From the NCBI RefSeq assembly GCF_020509005.1, contig NC_063017.1:1302001-1366000 (forward strand): a DNA stretch of 64,000 nt. The letters run 5' to 3'. The DNA is from Fulvia fulva (lineage: Eukaryota; Ascomycota; Dothideomycetes; Mycosphaerellales; Mycosphaerellaceae). How positions within the stretch are numbered: position 1 is the stretch's first letter; each line of letters starts with the position of its first letter. The position numbers were made by a program, and so were the translations under genes. Shown here in pieces: positions 35,554 through 46,935 of the stretch. The notes under the pieces were generated by a model. The model searched no databases and was not told the origin of the DNA. It saw only the letters and a program-made list of their open reading frames with translations.

Positions 35554-38500
35554 CCTTGATACTTCCGTTCCCCCCAGATCGCCGCCTTCCCCCCAGCAAT
35601 ACCCACACTTCAGATATAGCCATATAGGCTCCTGTATCAAATGGCATTCAATATCGCATCAATTCAAGCTAATGTTATCGCGTCTAATCGCGTTGTTAGG
35701 TTGTTGTGGGCTCGCAGCGGCACTGGGAGGTGATCTCGAAATCCGCCCTCCTAGGACCTCATTTTTCGCACTTTCTCAAGCCTACTCTTATCCATTGCAA
35801 CACTACCACCTCAATAGCGACATAGACGATTACGAGACGGTGTTGTTAGCATCATAGCTACCTGCTATCGACCTCACCGCCGCCGCCGAACCGCCTGTGC
35901 TGCCAGAAACACCTTGTTTTGACCGCTCCGACTCAGATGCGCGTGGGCGTCGAAGAACGCGGTCTATCACCTCTCACACCTTCATACGACCTCAATATTC
36001 GACACGCTCTGTATCACCACGGCCCCAGAACCACGCGTTCCTTATGAAGCCGGTGCTAGATAGTCCTATACCGCGAGAAGACACGTTCTCTAGCGAGAAG
36101 GAATTGACCGATTACTACCACGCGTTTGGAAAAGAGGAGGGCTTCGAATACAGAACAGATCCGAAGGGCTCTAAGGATTGCAACCGTGCTGGACAGCGGT
36201 ATCGCTACAAGGTAGTATATTGCTATACTAGCTTTGCTAAGACCGATAAGAACAAGGCGAAGAAGAAGTCCAAGCGATATAGTTGCCCTTTCTACTTCTA
36301 CGCTATTGCTACTATGCCAGACGAGCCTAAAGGGGAGTAGGAGATACGGCATTCGAACAAGCCTGAACACTATCGACACAATTATAAGCCGGACGATGTA
36401 ATAGCGCTTGTTATATACCGCTAACGTTTAAGGACTACTACGTTCTTAGAGGAGCTTGAACGCCTTCAGAAAACACGTATATCGATAGCGAAGATTATGG
36501 CCTATTTTAGGGGGCGTGTGTTACTAAAGCCTCACGACATTCATAACATTGCTTCGGCTCGTAATATCAACGCTCGGCGTGAGCATAATTAAGTAGAGAG
36601 GATGGTCAATCTGCTCAATAGTGAGTCTATATATCATAACATCTATACAGACTCCGAGACAGGCTCAATTCGAAGTATAATAGCCCTTTATCCGAAGAGC
36701 CTTAAAGCCTTCAAGAATACGCCGTATACGATCTATATTAACTCAACCTATAGTACAAACCTATATAATGTAGAGCTTGTTAACATTGTATCTACTAGTC
36801 CTATAAACGATACAATCGAGCTAGGCGTTAGCTTGATTCGACCTAAGCCTAACAAGTCACACTTTATCGAATTGCTACGCTCTCTTCGTAAGGGCCTTAA
36901 ATAGACTAGTTGTCTAATGCCTACGGTCTTCGGTACTAACCGTAAAGAGGCACTTATGTTTGCCGTCGACGAGGTCTTTCTAGAAAGCACAAATATTGTG
37001 TACGATTAGTATCTATAGTAAGACATCCTTATACGTATACGGAAGGAGAGAGGTAAATTTGGACAGGTTAGGCAAGACGGCTATTAGACGGACAGTCTAT
37101 CTACTGCTTAATTTTTAAAGCTATTTACTTATACCGTACGGAGTTAGTCTAAAGACGAGTTTAATAGTAACGTTACGAAGCTCGATAAAGTATATCTAAT
37201 GTTTAAGTAGTACTTATACGTTAACTAGTAGCGCTTTAAGACACGTATTGTCTATTACTAGATAAACGAGGTCAAGTACTTCGGCGAGAAGATAACATTA
37301 CGAGTTAAAGTATATTACGGCCGTATTAAGAAGTAGCTTAACTATAGTAGCCGCTACGATATCTTTATACTCTTCGAGTCGTTACTAAATTAGTAGAACT
37401 AAGGCTACGACCGTCGACGTAGTGAACTCGCTAATAACCGTAAGCGTTATTATAAGGTGTTAACCGGTCACTTCTAGTAGAGCGTAACTCGCTATATTAG
37501 TAACTACGTACTGCTCGAAGTACTTAAGCTTTATAAGCGCGTAGAAGTACTGCTCTATAATGACTATAGGGTTGACAATACTAGTCATAAGATTAAGCAC
37601 TCTACGTATAGCTACGGCTATAAGTAGTATTAGTATAACGACTACACTACTAAGACTCTAGGCTAGCTATACGTTTATAATATTATAAAGCTTCTTAAGG
37701 TGAAAAGATAACGATCTACGAAGCTACTACTATAGCGCTTCGACCTCTATTAGTTCGTTAAGTTCGATAAGATAAGGCTACTTAAGAAGGTATAGCTACT
37801 ACCTCGAATACGAGAGCCTAACATCTACTTTAGTAACCGTAAGCCTATAATAGGTAGTATAACGTTATATTCGACGAAGCGAGTACTTACTACTCGTAAA
37901 TTAGACGACTTGAATAAGGCTACTATTAAGAGAGCGAAGCCGGCTATAGTAACGACTACTACCTTCGTTCTTAAGCCTAGAGTATTACTTACTTAATTAA
38001 AGAAGACAGTACCTAATTATAGCTATAAGGGCAGCTAATGCCGTACTTAGTAATGTCCTTACTAACGAGACAATCGAGTATATAGTTCTACCTATTACAC
38101 TACTAGATACGAGTACTATAACCTTCGGTAGGAGTCCTTATAACTAGCTCCGCCGAAGTAGCTAAGTGAGGTCGATGTACTACGCTAACGACTCGCTAAG
38201 ATAGAGGCTCGTAAGTAGTAGCGACAATATGCTAAGGAGGAGCGAGCAAGATTATAGGCTAACTACTATCGATAGTAAGTAATATTAGCTAAGTAATACC
38301 GTTGATAGGTTACGCTATAACAATAGTAATTATAGTAGTTATAGTAGTAACGGATAGTATATCTATCGACTTAGCCGGTAAGGCCTCTATACTATAGTAT
38401 TGTCTAGTAATAGCACATCTAATAGTCGTAGTAATAGCTAGGTAAGTATTAACATTAGTAACAGTAATAATAGGCCTATTATATCTAGTAGTAGTAACGA

Positions 38501-38750
38501 CAGCTTAATCAGTATAAACTAGTATATATAGCGCGTAGATATAGGGCTATAGGGCAGAAGCTAATAGGCCCTAAGTAGATAGTAGTAATAATACCTTTTC
38601 TTAGCCTTATTCTAATATGCTCCTTATAGCGAAGTGATAATAATGCCAAGTATACGATATAGGCGCAAATACGCTATACTACGTATATTATATATCGTTA
38701 GTTATTACTAGGGGGAAGGCGGCGATCTAGAGGGAACGGAAGTATCGAGG
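35554..38750 (+). mobile_element. Mutator-like element (MULE) with 9-bp target duplication
   Basis: 3,197 bp. Terminal inverted repeats of about 52 bp (35554-35605, CCTTGATACTTCCGTTCCCC; 38699-38750 in reverse complement) differ only by transitions. The flanks TCTGAGATA (35545-35553) and TCTAAGATA (38751-38759) are a 9-bp duplication with one TpG-to-TpA change. The interior carries a MULE transposase relic. The first ~1.2 kb keeps normal CpA/TpG content, while the rest is strongly RIP-mutated. Confidence 0.85.
35897..38650 (+). pseudogene. MULE transposase pseudogene
   Basis: The open piece 35897-36340 carries a FAR1/WRKY-like N-terminal zinc domain (SEKELTDYYHAFGKEEGF, then VVYCY... and RYSCPFYFYAI) and ends at a TAG where Trp is expected. 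The frame can be followed through 36602-36904, the MULE catalytic core (YINSTYSTNLYNVELV, then HFIELLRSL, then FGTNRKEALMFAVDEVF). The first catalytic Asp is Asn (AAC at 36740-36742, following T), which a single TpG-to-TpA change from GAC explains. Further downstream stops become dense. The enzyme is inactive. Confidence 0.82.
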
Positions 38751-38838
38751 TCTAAGATATAGAAAAGCTAACTAAAAAAACTCTAAATATAAAACTAAGC
38801 GCTAAGCCGGCGGTATATTCGGATAAGAACGTTATATC

Positions 38839-39045
38839 TATTACGTTAGAAGTATAGGAAGTTATTATACGGGCTTATATAGGGTATTTTAAAAGCAGGT
38901 TATGTATTGTATATATCTATCTAGAATAGACAGGTATTGCTCTTAAAGAGGCTATAGGTAACTAATTAGTCACCTGACTCTTAGCGTACGTGGCCTTAAG
39001 TTTTAATGATAGGATATTACCTATATATACGCTCGGATCGCGACA
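38839..39045 (-). repeat. R3, 207-bp LTR-like repeat
   Basis: Same length and ends as R1 but heavily RIP-mutated. It stands alone between the arms of the X inverted repeat, so it may be a solo LTR. The immediate flanks (ATATC and CACCC) are not a target duplication. Confidence 0.65.
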
Positions 39046-39099
39046 CACCCCTTAGCTCGTACGCTAGAGTAAATGAGCTGATTCCTATATAATTGTGAC

Positions 39100-39355
39100 T
39101 AGAAGAGAGAAAGGGAATCGAGAGGAGGACATTACTAGGGTTACGGGCAAGGTAGTTATAGGGTAATAACTATGACACTAGCGTACCCTAAAGGAAGGAG
39201 AACGAAAGGACAAGACAGGAAAGAACGAGGAGGGCAAAGACGAGGAGGTTTTTATTCGTTAATTGGGTTTCCTACCTACACAAATAGACCTAAATAGCGA
39301 GAGACCTACATAGGCCATAGGGTACTAAAACAGGCGAATGAATAATCTATCTATC
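39100..39355 (+). mobile_element. 5'-truncated LINE 3' end with ATCT tail
   Basis: About 256 bp resembling the 3' end of the LINE at 17027-21940 and closing in an ATCT run. TATATAATTGTGAC is repeated on both sides (39086-39099 and 39356-39369), a 14-bp target duplication of the size LINEs make. It is therefore a dead-on-arrival insertion. Confidence 0.8.
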
Positions 39356-39472
39356 TATATAATTGTGACGTTCTTATCCGAACATACCGCCGGCTTAGCG
39401 CTTAGCTTTATATTTAGAGTTTTCTTAAGTAGCTTTTCTATATCTCAGATTTATACTCGCTAAGGTTCTTAC

Positions 39473-40113
39473 ATCTAGTAGCTTCCCTTCCTTTTAGCCT
39501 TTCTATTAGGTTGAATTAGCCTATAAGTAAATCTCCTAAGCTATAAGTCTCTAACTTACGCCTTAGTCGGACCTTAGTACTAAAGCTAAGCGAGGTAACC
39601 TTACTAACCTTATCTTAGCTCCTACAAACGGGGCGGGCTACTTAAACCTTTAGTATAGAGGATACTAACTAACACCCTAGTTAAGGCGGTTATTACCTAC
39701 CGGATTAGTAAGGTTTTACTACTTATCTAGTCGGAGAGGGCCTAGCCTATAGTCGCGCCCTAGGTAATAACTACGCGGCTTAGCCTACTAGCCTAAACGA
39801 TACCTTTAGGGCCACTTAGGCTATATACATAGCTACTCAGTCGTACCGCCGCCCTAACCGCGATAGCGACGCGGAGATAGATAGGGCGGACTACCTAGAC
39901 GAAGATAACTTCGGCCTATATAACGAGCTAGCTAGTAGAGGTAAGGCGCCTAGGATAGGAGATCCCCCTATTCTAAAGTCTAACGCTTAGAACGACGAGT
40001 ACCTTAACTAGATATTGTCTATTAGAGCCTAGATTAGCCTAAATAAGAAATAGATTATTAAACGACGCCTTTCCGACCTAGAGAAACTAGAGCTCGTTAG
40101 TAGCTTTGTCGGT
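39473..40113 (+). mobile_element. Unidentified retroelement gag-like relic
   Basis: RIP-degraded sequence whose plus-strand reading around 39890-40110 (AEIDRADYLDEDNFGLYNEL, then RRLSDLEKLELVSSFVG) resembles a retroelement N-terminal protein, with stops at Trp positions. It is cut at 40113 by Gyp1 copy C. The family is not recognised. Confidence 0.4.
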
Positions 40114-43100
40114 TATAAGGGCGCGCGTACTATAGGGTCCGAACGAGATAGTTATTATTCTACAAAGCTATAAAAGAGGAGCGCGAGGCGCGGCGAAGTT
40201 ATAAAGCAAAGCTAAGCCGCGCTAACCCGATACGGAAGGTCCGCGGTTTAGCCGGGCCGACGTAGCTATAGTAGGGGGTCGCGGGCTACCCGTGATAGTA
40301 CCCCCCTTCCCAAAACACGCCTCAGTCCTCTAAGCGTTATCTACCTTATAAGGCCACTTGCCTGTCGAGCTCTATAATCGCGCGAACGCCTAATCATCCT
40401 CTAGTGCCCTGTCGTCATCCGATAATATTACATTTGCTCTATTAAGACTATCCTTAACCGGCTTCCTTTAAGAAATATATTACCTAGTTAGCTAGCTTAC
40501 CCTAGACCTAAGTCTGTCTTCGGCTAGTACTCGCGTATAATTCTTTTAACTAAAGTTAGGTATTATTATAGGCTCTATAGGCTCTACTCGAGTATCGAAT
40601 ATATACGGAGTAGATTCTATTAGAGGTAAGGCTCGAGGCGACTTATTCGTAACGGTGTCTTTCGGAATGACCCTAATCGTGTTAAGCCCGAGCACCTTAG
40701 TAGCTAGTAGGGACTAGTTAGATAGAGCTACGAAGCCTATAGGCGTAGACAACTCCGGCCGGTTATAGTAAAAGTCTATAATAGCGGCGGCTACGTATTT
40801 AAGTATGTCCTCTATAGGTTACTAGGTCTTACTATCCTCCTCGTTCTAATATCTAGCCTATTTCACCTTATACTATATATCTACCTTACGCTTATACCCC
40901 TTCTTTACCTTACCTACCCGCTTACGGGTATATATATTAAGGATCCTTTCTACCTCGTATATATACGTAGGTACTGCTACTATATCGGCTACTATATTAG
41001 CCTCGGTAGTGTTAGGTTCTATAGTTATCGGTAGTAGCGGCGCTAGATACTACTCTTCAAGTAGTAGGAAATCGAGGTGGTCGGCTCGTTATAGTAGTAA
41101 GGTATAGAAGTAGTTATTAAGTCCTACTAGAGCGTCTAATAGTTTTAGTCGATAAGAGAGTCTAGCCGGCATAACTTCCGTAATCTAGTAAGGGCCGGCA
41201 TATCTCCTATCTAGCTTCTTAGATAGTCGAGTCGTACGGATGTTCTTAGTACTAAGATATACCTAATTACCTACCTTATAGTCTAGAGGAATGCTTCGGT
41301 AGCGGTTTGCTACTTCTACTTAGAGAGCTTATAACATTCGTATATTCTCTTAAAGGTACTTATAAAGGTCGTAAATTCGACGTATAAAGGTTTCTACTGA
41401 TCGCGTATCTAGTCGCTAGAGAGTAGTCAGTCCTCCCTCCTTTCTAGCGTTTAGGTCAACTCGCTCTATAAACTTAGGGTTGTAGCCTAAGGTAGCGTAG
41501 AACGGCGACATACTAGTAGTCTTAGACAGGTGATTATTAATCGCGAACTAAGTAAGGCATAGCTATTCTGCCTAGTCATCCTATGCCTTATTAGTAAATA
41601 TACGAAGATACTATTCTATCGCCTAGTTAGTACGTTCTGACTGTCTATTAGTTTCTAGGTAATACGAAGAACTTAGCTTACGATTTGTACGGAGCATCTT
41701 ATAGAGTTTCTTCTAGAAGGTAGTAACCTACTACTTACTACGGTCTAATATAATAGTGTTAGGAAACCCGCGCCGATAGAACATATGTTTAAGGAAAAGC
41801 CTTGCCGTATTCTATACTGTTATTACGCTAATAGGGATCAGCTCGACTTCCTTAGTAAGCCTATTAGTAACGGTTATAATGTTGTTATAGGCTATGCCGT
41901 TAAGAGTACTATCTAGGAGCCCGATAACGAAGTCGACTATAATGTGTTTCTAAGGCCGATCTAGAACAGGAAGTAGCTATAATAATCCTAGTGGCTAGGA
42001 GTGTAGAGATTTTGTTATACGGTAGGTACGGCAATTCGCGGTGTATCTACGTACGGATCTCGCTAATCTAGGCCAGTAGAATTCACGTGCTACGAGTTTA
42101 AAAGTACGAGCTCGTCCTAGATAGCCTACTACTAGAGCGTTATAGTTTATCTTGATTATCCTAGTCTATAAAGCTTAGTAATTTAGTACCTATAAGCTCT
42201 AGCCGTCGTATTGATTTCGAACATATAGTAGGTCGCTATCTACTTTATAGTGTACTAGGTAAATCTTCGCTCTCTATAGTAGTATAGGAGTACGGTCTTT
42301 TATAGGTCCTTAATCGCGGTCTTAAGCTCATTATCGGTTACGTACGCCGTCGATATTCAATACTCGAGTTCGGCTTCCCGCTAACTTTTACGCGTCGCCG
42401 GTTATTTAGTAGGCGTATCTCGTTCTATAGGTATAAACTCTTTAGCTTTAGGGTTCAGCTATACTAGTTCCTCTTCCTCCGGCGTATCTTCTACTATTAC
42501 CTATAGCAAGGCGATCTTAAGGAATCGCTTAGGAGGTAGTAATGTCTAATACTAATACTAGTTCCGAGGGTCGTCCACCCCCTACGGAAGGTCCTAGCTA
42601 CGTCTCGTTAGGCTGTCTAGCTTTGTACCTTAAAGTCCTAGACGGTATATTATCTTGAAGTTGAACTATAACAAGAACTTAGCCTAACGCGCTTGTCGCC
42701 GATTTAGCTACTTTATCTTTATAAAGTATTCTAGGTTCTTATAGTCGGTATAAATCGTAACTAGCTATAAGTCCTTATTATCTACTTCGTAGGCGAGCTA
42801 GGGTCTCTATTCCTTAAAAGCCTTGATAATAGCTAATAGTTCCTTATTATAGATTTTATAATTGCACTCCTATAGACTCAACTTCTTCGAGTCGAAGGCT
42901 ATAGGATATAGTACACCGTTCTCGTTATACTACGAAAGCACGCCGGCGTTTATAAAATCTGAAGAATCTATCTCTACTACTATTTCCCTACCTAGTATAT
43001 AATGTACGAGCATACCGGCTTTACTAAACGTAGCTTTCAAATTGTTAAAGGCTCGTTAGTAATCTAGTAACTACTAATTTCTTCTGTTCTTATGATTGCT

Positions 43101-45784
43101 TAGTCCGTCCGACTTGGTCAGGTTTATAAGAGGAGTAGCTATACGCGGAAATGCTTCGATGAACCGCCTATAGAAGTTAGTAAATCCAAGGAAGGCCTAT
43201 TTATCCTTTAGGTTCTTAGAAGCTTCCTATGTCTAAATACATTCGAGTTTCTCGGGGTCTATCTCGATACTGTTAGGCGTTATAATTAGCCTAAGATACT
43301 TTACCTTCTATTAGTAGAATTCGCTTTTGTCGATGTCTACTATAAGTCCTATATCGCGTAGCTTAGTAAGAACCTTCCGTACGTGTTTAATGTGCTCCTC
43401 TAAGGTGTTACTAAAGATAAGTACGTTATCTAGGTAGGCCGACACAAAGTCGTCTAGGTGTTCTTATAAGACCTTATTAATGTATAATTAGAACGATACT
43501 AGTCCGTTATACAAGCCGAATGGCAACACTAGACACTCGTAGATGCCGTATCGTGTCGCAAACGCCGTTAACTACTCGTGCCCTTTAGCTATCCGTAACT
43601 TGTTAAAGGCTACTATAATGTCTAGCTTCGTAAAGTACTTCTTGCCGTATATACGGTTAAGCGTCTCTTATATTAAGGGAATCGGATACCAGTTCTTAAT
43701 AGTGATCGTATTTAATCCTCTATAGTCGATACAAACACGTAGCCTACCTCTAGGCTTACGTACTACTAGTACTAGTATAGGAGACTAGCTCGTCTTTTGC
43801 CCTACTTTCCGTACCTTCCCTTTAGATATTTACTCGTCTAGCCATTTCTTAACTACCTCGTTCTCCTTCTTAGCTAGGCCGTAGGGCTTACGGTATAGTA
43901 GCTCTTATAGACTATTAGGCTTAATATGAATCTCATGATCTACGCCTAGTCGGTAAGGTAGGAGTCCTTTATAATCCTTAGCTAAGAAAGCGTCCGTAAT
44001 ATTATAGTATATCGGCGGTAACTTCTCCTTCGGGTTATAATTAAACTGCTTGTTTAAAAATTGGTCCAGATTATTAGTAGCTATTACACTTAGCTTAAGC
44101 TCTCCGCCGTCGCTCTTACGCCTAGTAGGCATAATGTAGAAGCACTTAGCCCTAGGCCGGTACGCGTACATCCCCTACGCGCGTTAAGAAACGCCCTAGT
44201 AGTCTACTTCTTCATCGTCTATGTCTTCTAGGTTATATAATAAGACGTTCAGCTCTACCCCTCCTACTATAAAGCTCGCTACTTCTCTAGTAAAGGGCTC
44301 TAGTCCGTACCGTACTAGTGCCTACTTCTTCTTCTCGCGGTAGTTTAGGGATTATACTATTGTCGATGTCTTATTCTATAGATAGTGACCAAAGTAGTAA
44401 TCCGATCTGAATGCTACCTCGTCTATCTCCTAGAAGATGTTTAGGTTATACGCTATAAGCTATAGTAGGCTAAAGACGATGTCGTATTCGAGTTCGGTAA
44501 CGTAGTATAACATTTGCTCGTAATGATCGCCGATAACTACGTCTATAAGGGCCGCGTATATAATCTGCCGTATAGTGGCCATTCTATCTCCTAGTATTAG
44601 TCGTCGGCTTTACGTCAAAGGGATCAGGGGTATTGTGTATTTGCGTGTGAATTTCTAGTCAAGAAAGAGAGAGGTAGAAGTAGAATCTATAAGGCCTCGA
44701 GCCTTTCTATATTATATTATTACGGGTAACAATATATAAGGGTATATAGCTAGCTGTTGTTTATCTAGTGCGTATGCCGATATCTTAAGCTCCTTACTAT
44801 AGTCTATTACCGTCTCTTACATTCCGTGTCTCTTAATCTTATACTCTTTCTGTCCTAGGAAGTTTAGGTAACCGCTATCTACTACGCTTAGGTAGCGGTC
44901 GTGCCATTTCCCTACTACGGATCGGCGGCTAGGGAACTGAGGTTTACGTTTAGATTCGGCGTAGTATTACGTAGACGCGGTAGGCGATAGTCGCTATCGT
45001 ACCTATATATTAGGCATTTAGGGTTAGTCGATACGTAAGAACCTATACGGTAGCGGTAGTACTTACCCTACTTCTTAAGGTCTTCGCGCTACTTACGGTT
45101 AAGCGTAGGTAGGTTCTATAGATATGTCGGTAGATCCTCCTTCTTCTTAGTACTAGCGTACTATAGTAGGCGCTATACTAAGACACCTACTATACCGGTA
45201 GCGGTACCGGTAACTACGTTACCGTTATTCTAGTTATTCTAGCCGCTATTACCGTTCGAGTTGCTATTACTACGGGGGCGCTCCCTCTACGGGTATAGTC
45301 GATTTGTCTCGTAGAAGCTCTCGTCTAGTACAATATACTCCTCGATAACGTCTTATATACTATCTAGGCGGCGGTCGACTTCGCGGTCGCCGAAGGTCTT
45401 AATAAAGTACTTACGGTTTAGTCGGTTACGGAATAGTATAAGCTCGGTCTTATTAGTCTATAATATCTAGGCGCGTAACTTCGAGTAGCTAGTATAGAAG
45501 GCTATAAAGGTTTCGCCTTGTTCTTACTTATAGGTAGTAATATTAACTATAGCCTTAATTCCTTTATTACGTATACTACATTAGCGTATTATCTAATCTA
45601 ACAACTCTTCTCTAGTCTTAAACTCGTTAAAGGACTACTGTCTAGGCATAGGGATCCTCGGCTTAATGCTTCGCTAAGGATCACCTTACGTCTATCTATA
45701 TACGAAGCGTAGACTATCTACCTTAGTACGGAAGGTTACTATAGTCAGCTTTAGGAGAACACTACTATACTAGCTGTCGAAATT
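40114..45784 (-). mobile_element. Gyp1 copy C, 5'-truncated chromovirus, RIP-inactivated
   Basis: Minus-strand copy with its 3' LTR at 40114-40297 (184 bp), then pol in reverse (to about 44590) and the 3' part of gag. It stops abruptly at 45784 against the copia-3 LTR, so its 5' end is lost. It is nearly identical to copy B, mutations included: the 88-codon open piece at 43905-44171 encodes exactly the same residues as 12068-12334. Confidence 0.9.
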
Positions 45785-46368
45785 AGGTACGGGTAGATAG
45801 CAGCGGAGTGGAGTAAGAGATCAATCTTTAACTAACTAATAGCACGAGCATATAGCAATATATTAGGAACCAATATGTTGATTGTATTGGATGTCTATCT
45901 AAGCTAAAGGGGAGAGAAGGTACCTCTCTATAAGCTGAGTCATCGTGGATGCCTCAGGCTACTAGATCACTTCCTAATTATTGACTCCCTTTGAGATGCT
46001 ACATCCTAACACTCCTACTTATCTCGTATAGGAGGTTACAGTCTGCTCACTTCCTATTAATAGTACTTAGACCTTTTTATAACAGGTTTAGCTAGCTTAC
46101 AAACCTCTAGAAGTGTAGACTAGTCTTTAGTTTTGTAAACCCGTCTATAACTATCTTAGAGGTTAGGGTGTACTTAATAGTAATAAGCCTCCTCTACTAA
46201 AGTTTCCTAATAGCGTTATAGGCAATATTAATATGCTTCGACTTGTTATAAACATATATATCTTTTACTAGGGTGAGGGCAGCTTGATTATCACCTCTTA
46301 ATTAGACTAGTCTTAAATTTGATATAGTCTCCTAGTTTCTAGTGATTCTTAGTTGATAGGAACAGTCT
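45785..46368 (-). mobile_element. copia-3, 3' part with 3' LTR
   Basis: The 3' end of a minus-strand copia split by the intact chromovirus. The LTR is 45785-46011, 8 bp shorter at its outer edge than the right LTR. The purine tract AAGTAGGAG (minus) adjoins it. 46020-46368 reads on the minus strand as the end of RNase H (GDNQAALTLVKDIYVYNKSK, then HINIAYNAIRKL). Confidence 0.88.
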
Positions 46369-46373
46369 CCTAC
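46369..46373 (+). other. Target-site duplication, left copy
   Basis: CCTAC before the 5' LTR, matching CCTAC at 52665-52669 after the 3' LTR. Removing the insert restores the copia-3 RNase H frame. Confidence 0.95.
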
Positions 46374-46893
46374 TGTCATGGTCTCCCCACAGAGAGTACA
46401 GAAGGTGGGGACAGAAGAGCCTCAGAGTGCTCAGAAGTCGTCAAGAAGTGACAGTCCAGCTTGGTGTGTGAGCGCCAAGAATCACATGCCCCGCAACATT
46501 CACTACGGGACCCAGCCCTCCAAATTCACCCCTCTACCAAACCTTGACAGATTCACTTCGGCTCGTGACTGTGTGACTCACGGCACTCCCGCGAGCACCC
46601 GCGACTGCGCTGGACCCTGGAAGAAGCACGTGGAAGACTCGGAACGTAGGGCAGGTTGGAATAAGGTTTTGAGCAAAGCTGCTGAGCGCGGCTTCGCACG
46701 GGTTAGCCCTGTTGATGCGGGGACACGCACTCGCGAGGGTCGCGTATAAATATCTGGCCTTCCCCAGGCCTCTCTTGCTTCCTTCGTCTTTTGTTTTGTG
46801 TAGCAATCATACCATACCCTTTTGCATCTGCACTTCGCACCTGCATTCTCGCTTTCACCCTTGCATCTCACAGGCCAGGCTCTCGCCCTGACA
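46374..46893 (+). repeat. 5' LTR of intact chromovirus
   Basis: 520 bp, TGTCATGG...CCTGACA, identical by reading to 52145-52664. It has TATAAATA at 46745-46752 and a putative transcript start at GTCTTTTGT (46786-46794). A 123-codon open frame (46378-46749) inside it is the same sequence that forms the C-terminus of Pol in the 3' LTR. Confidence 0.97.
46745..46794 (+). promoter_or_regulatory. LTR promoter: TATA box and putative transcript start
   Basis: TATAAATA at 46745-46752, with GTCTTTTGT at 46786-46794, 41 bp downstream. The second is complementary to the priming site at 46896-46904, which would make it the first nine bases of the mRNA. The equivalent TATA box in the 3' LTR is 52516-52523. 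Confidence 0.6.
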
Positions 46894-46895
46894 TC

Positions 46896-46904
46896 ACAAA
46901 AGAC
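46896..46904 (+). promoter_or_regulatory. Putative self-priming site
   Basis: ACAAAAGAC, 2 nt after the 5' LTR, is the exact reverse complement of GTCTTTTGT in the LTR. Nothing resembling a tRNA 3'-end complement (starting TGG) follows the LTR. This fits Tf1/sushi-type priming by the element's own mRNA. Confidence 0.65.
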
Positions 46905-46935
46905 CAACAAACCGTCAACCACTCGAGTCATCCTC

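Larger units (their letters stand above)
35035..39472. repeat. X inverted repeat (~105 bp arms), left arm split by two DNA transposons
   Basis: The left arm is 35035-35064 plus 38760-38832, and the right arm is 39368-39472 in reverse complement. The right arm is uninterrupted and shows the empty site ATCTCAGATTT, which confirms that 35065-38750 is inserted DNA. Between the arms lie R3 and a LINE 3' end. Whether X is a transposon terminus or another inverted duplication is unclear. Confidence 0.7.

Noticed and set aside
33969..39045. R1 and R3 as the LTR pair of one retroelement enclosing the secreted-protein gene and the MULE
   Set aside because: They have no target duplication, the LTR-facing copia gag lies outside R1, and R3 sits in an unrelated inverted repeat; separate LTR remnants fit better.
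46378..46749. 123-codon frame in the 5' LTR as a separate gene
   Set aside because: It is the 5' LTR copy of the Pol C-terminal tail and lies upstream of the LTR promoter, so it would not be on the element transcript's 5' part.
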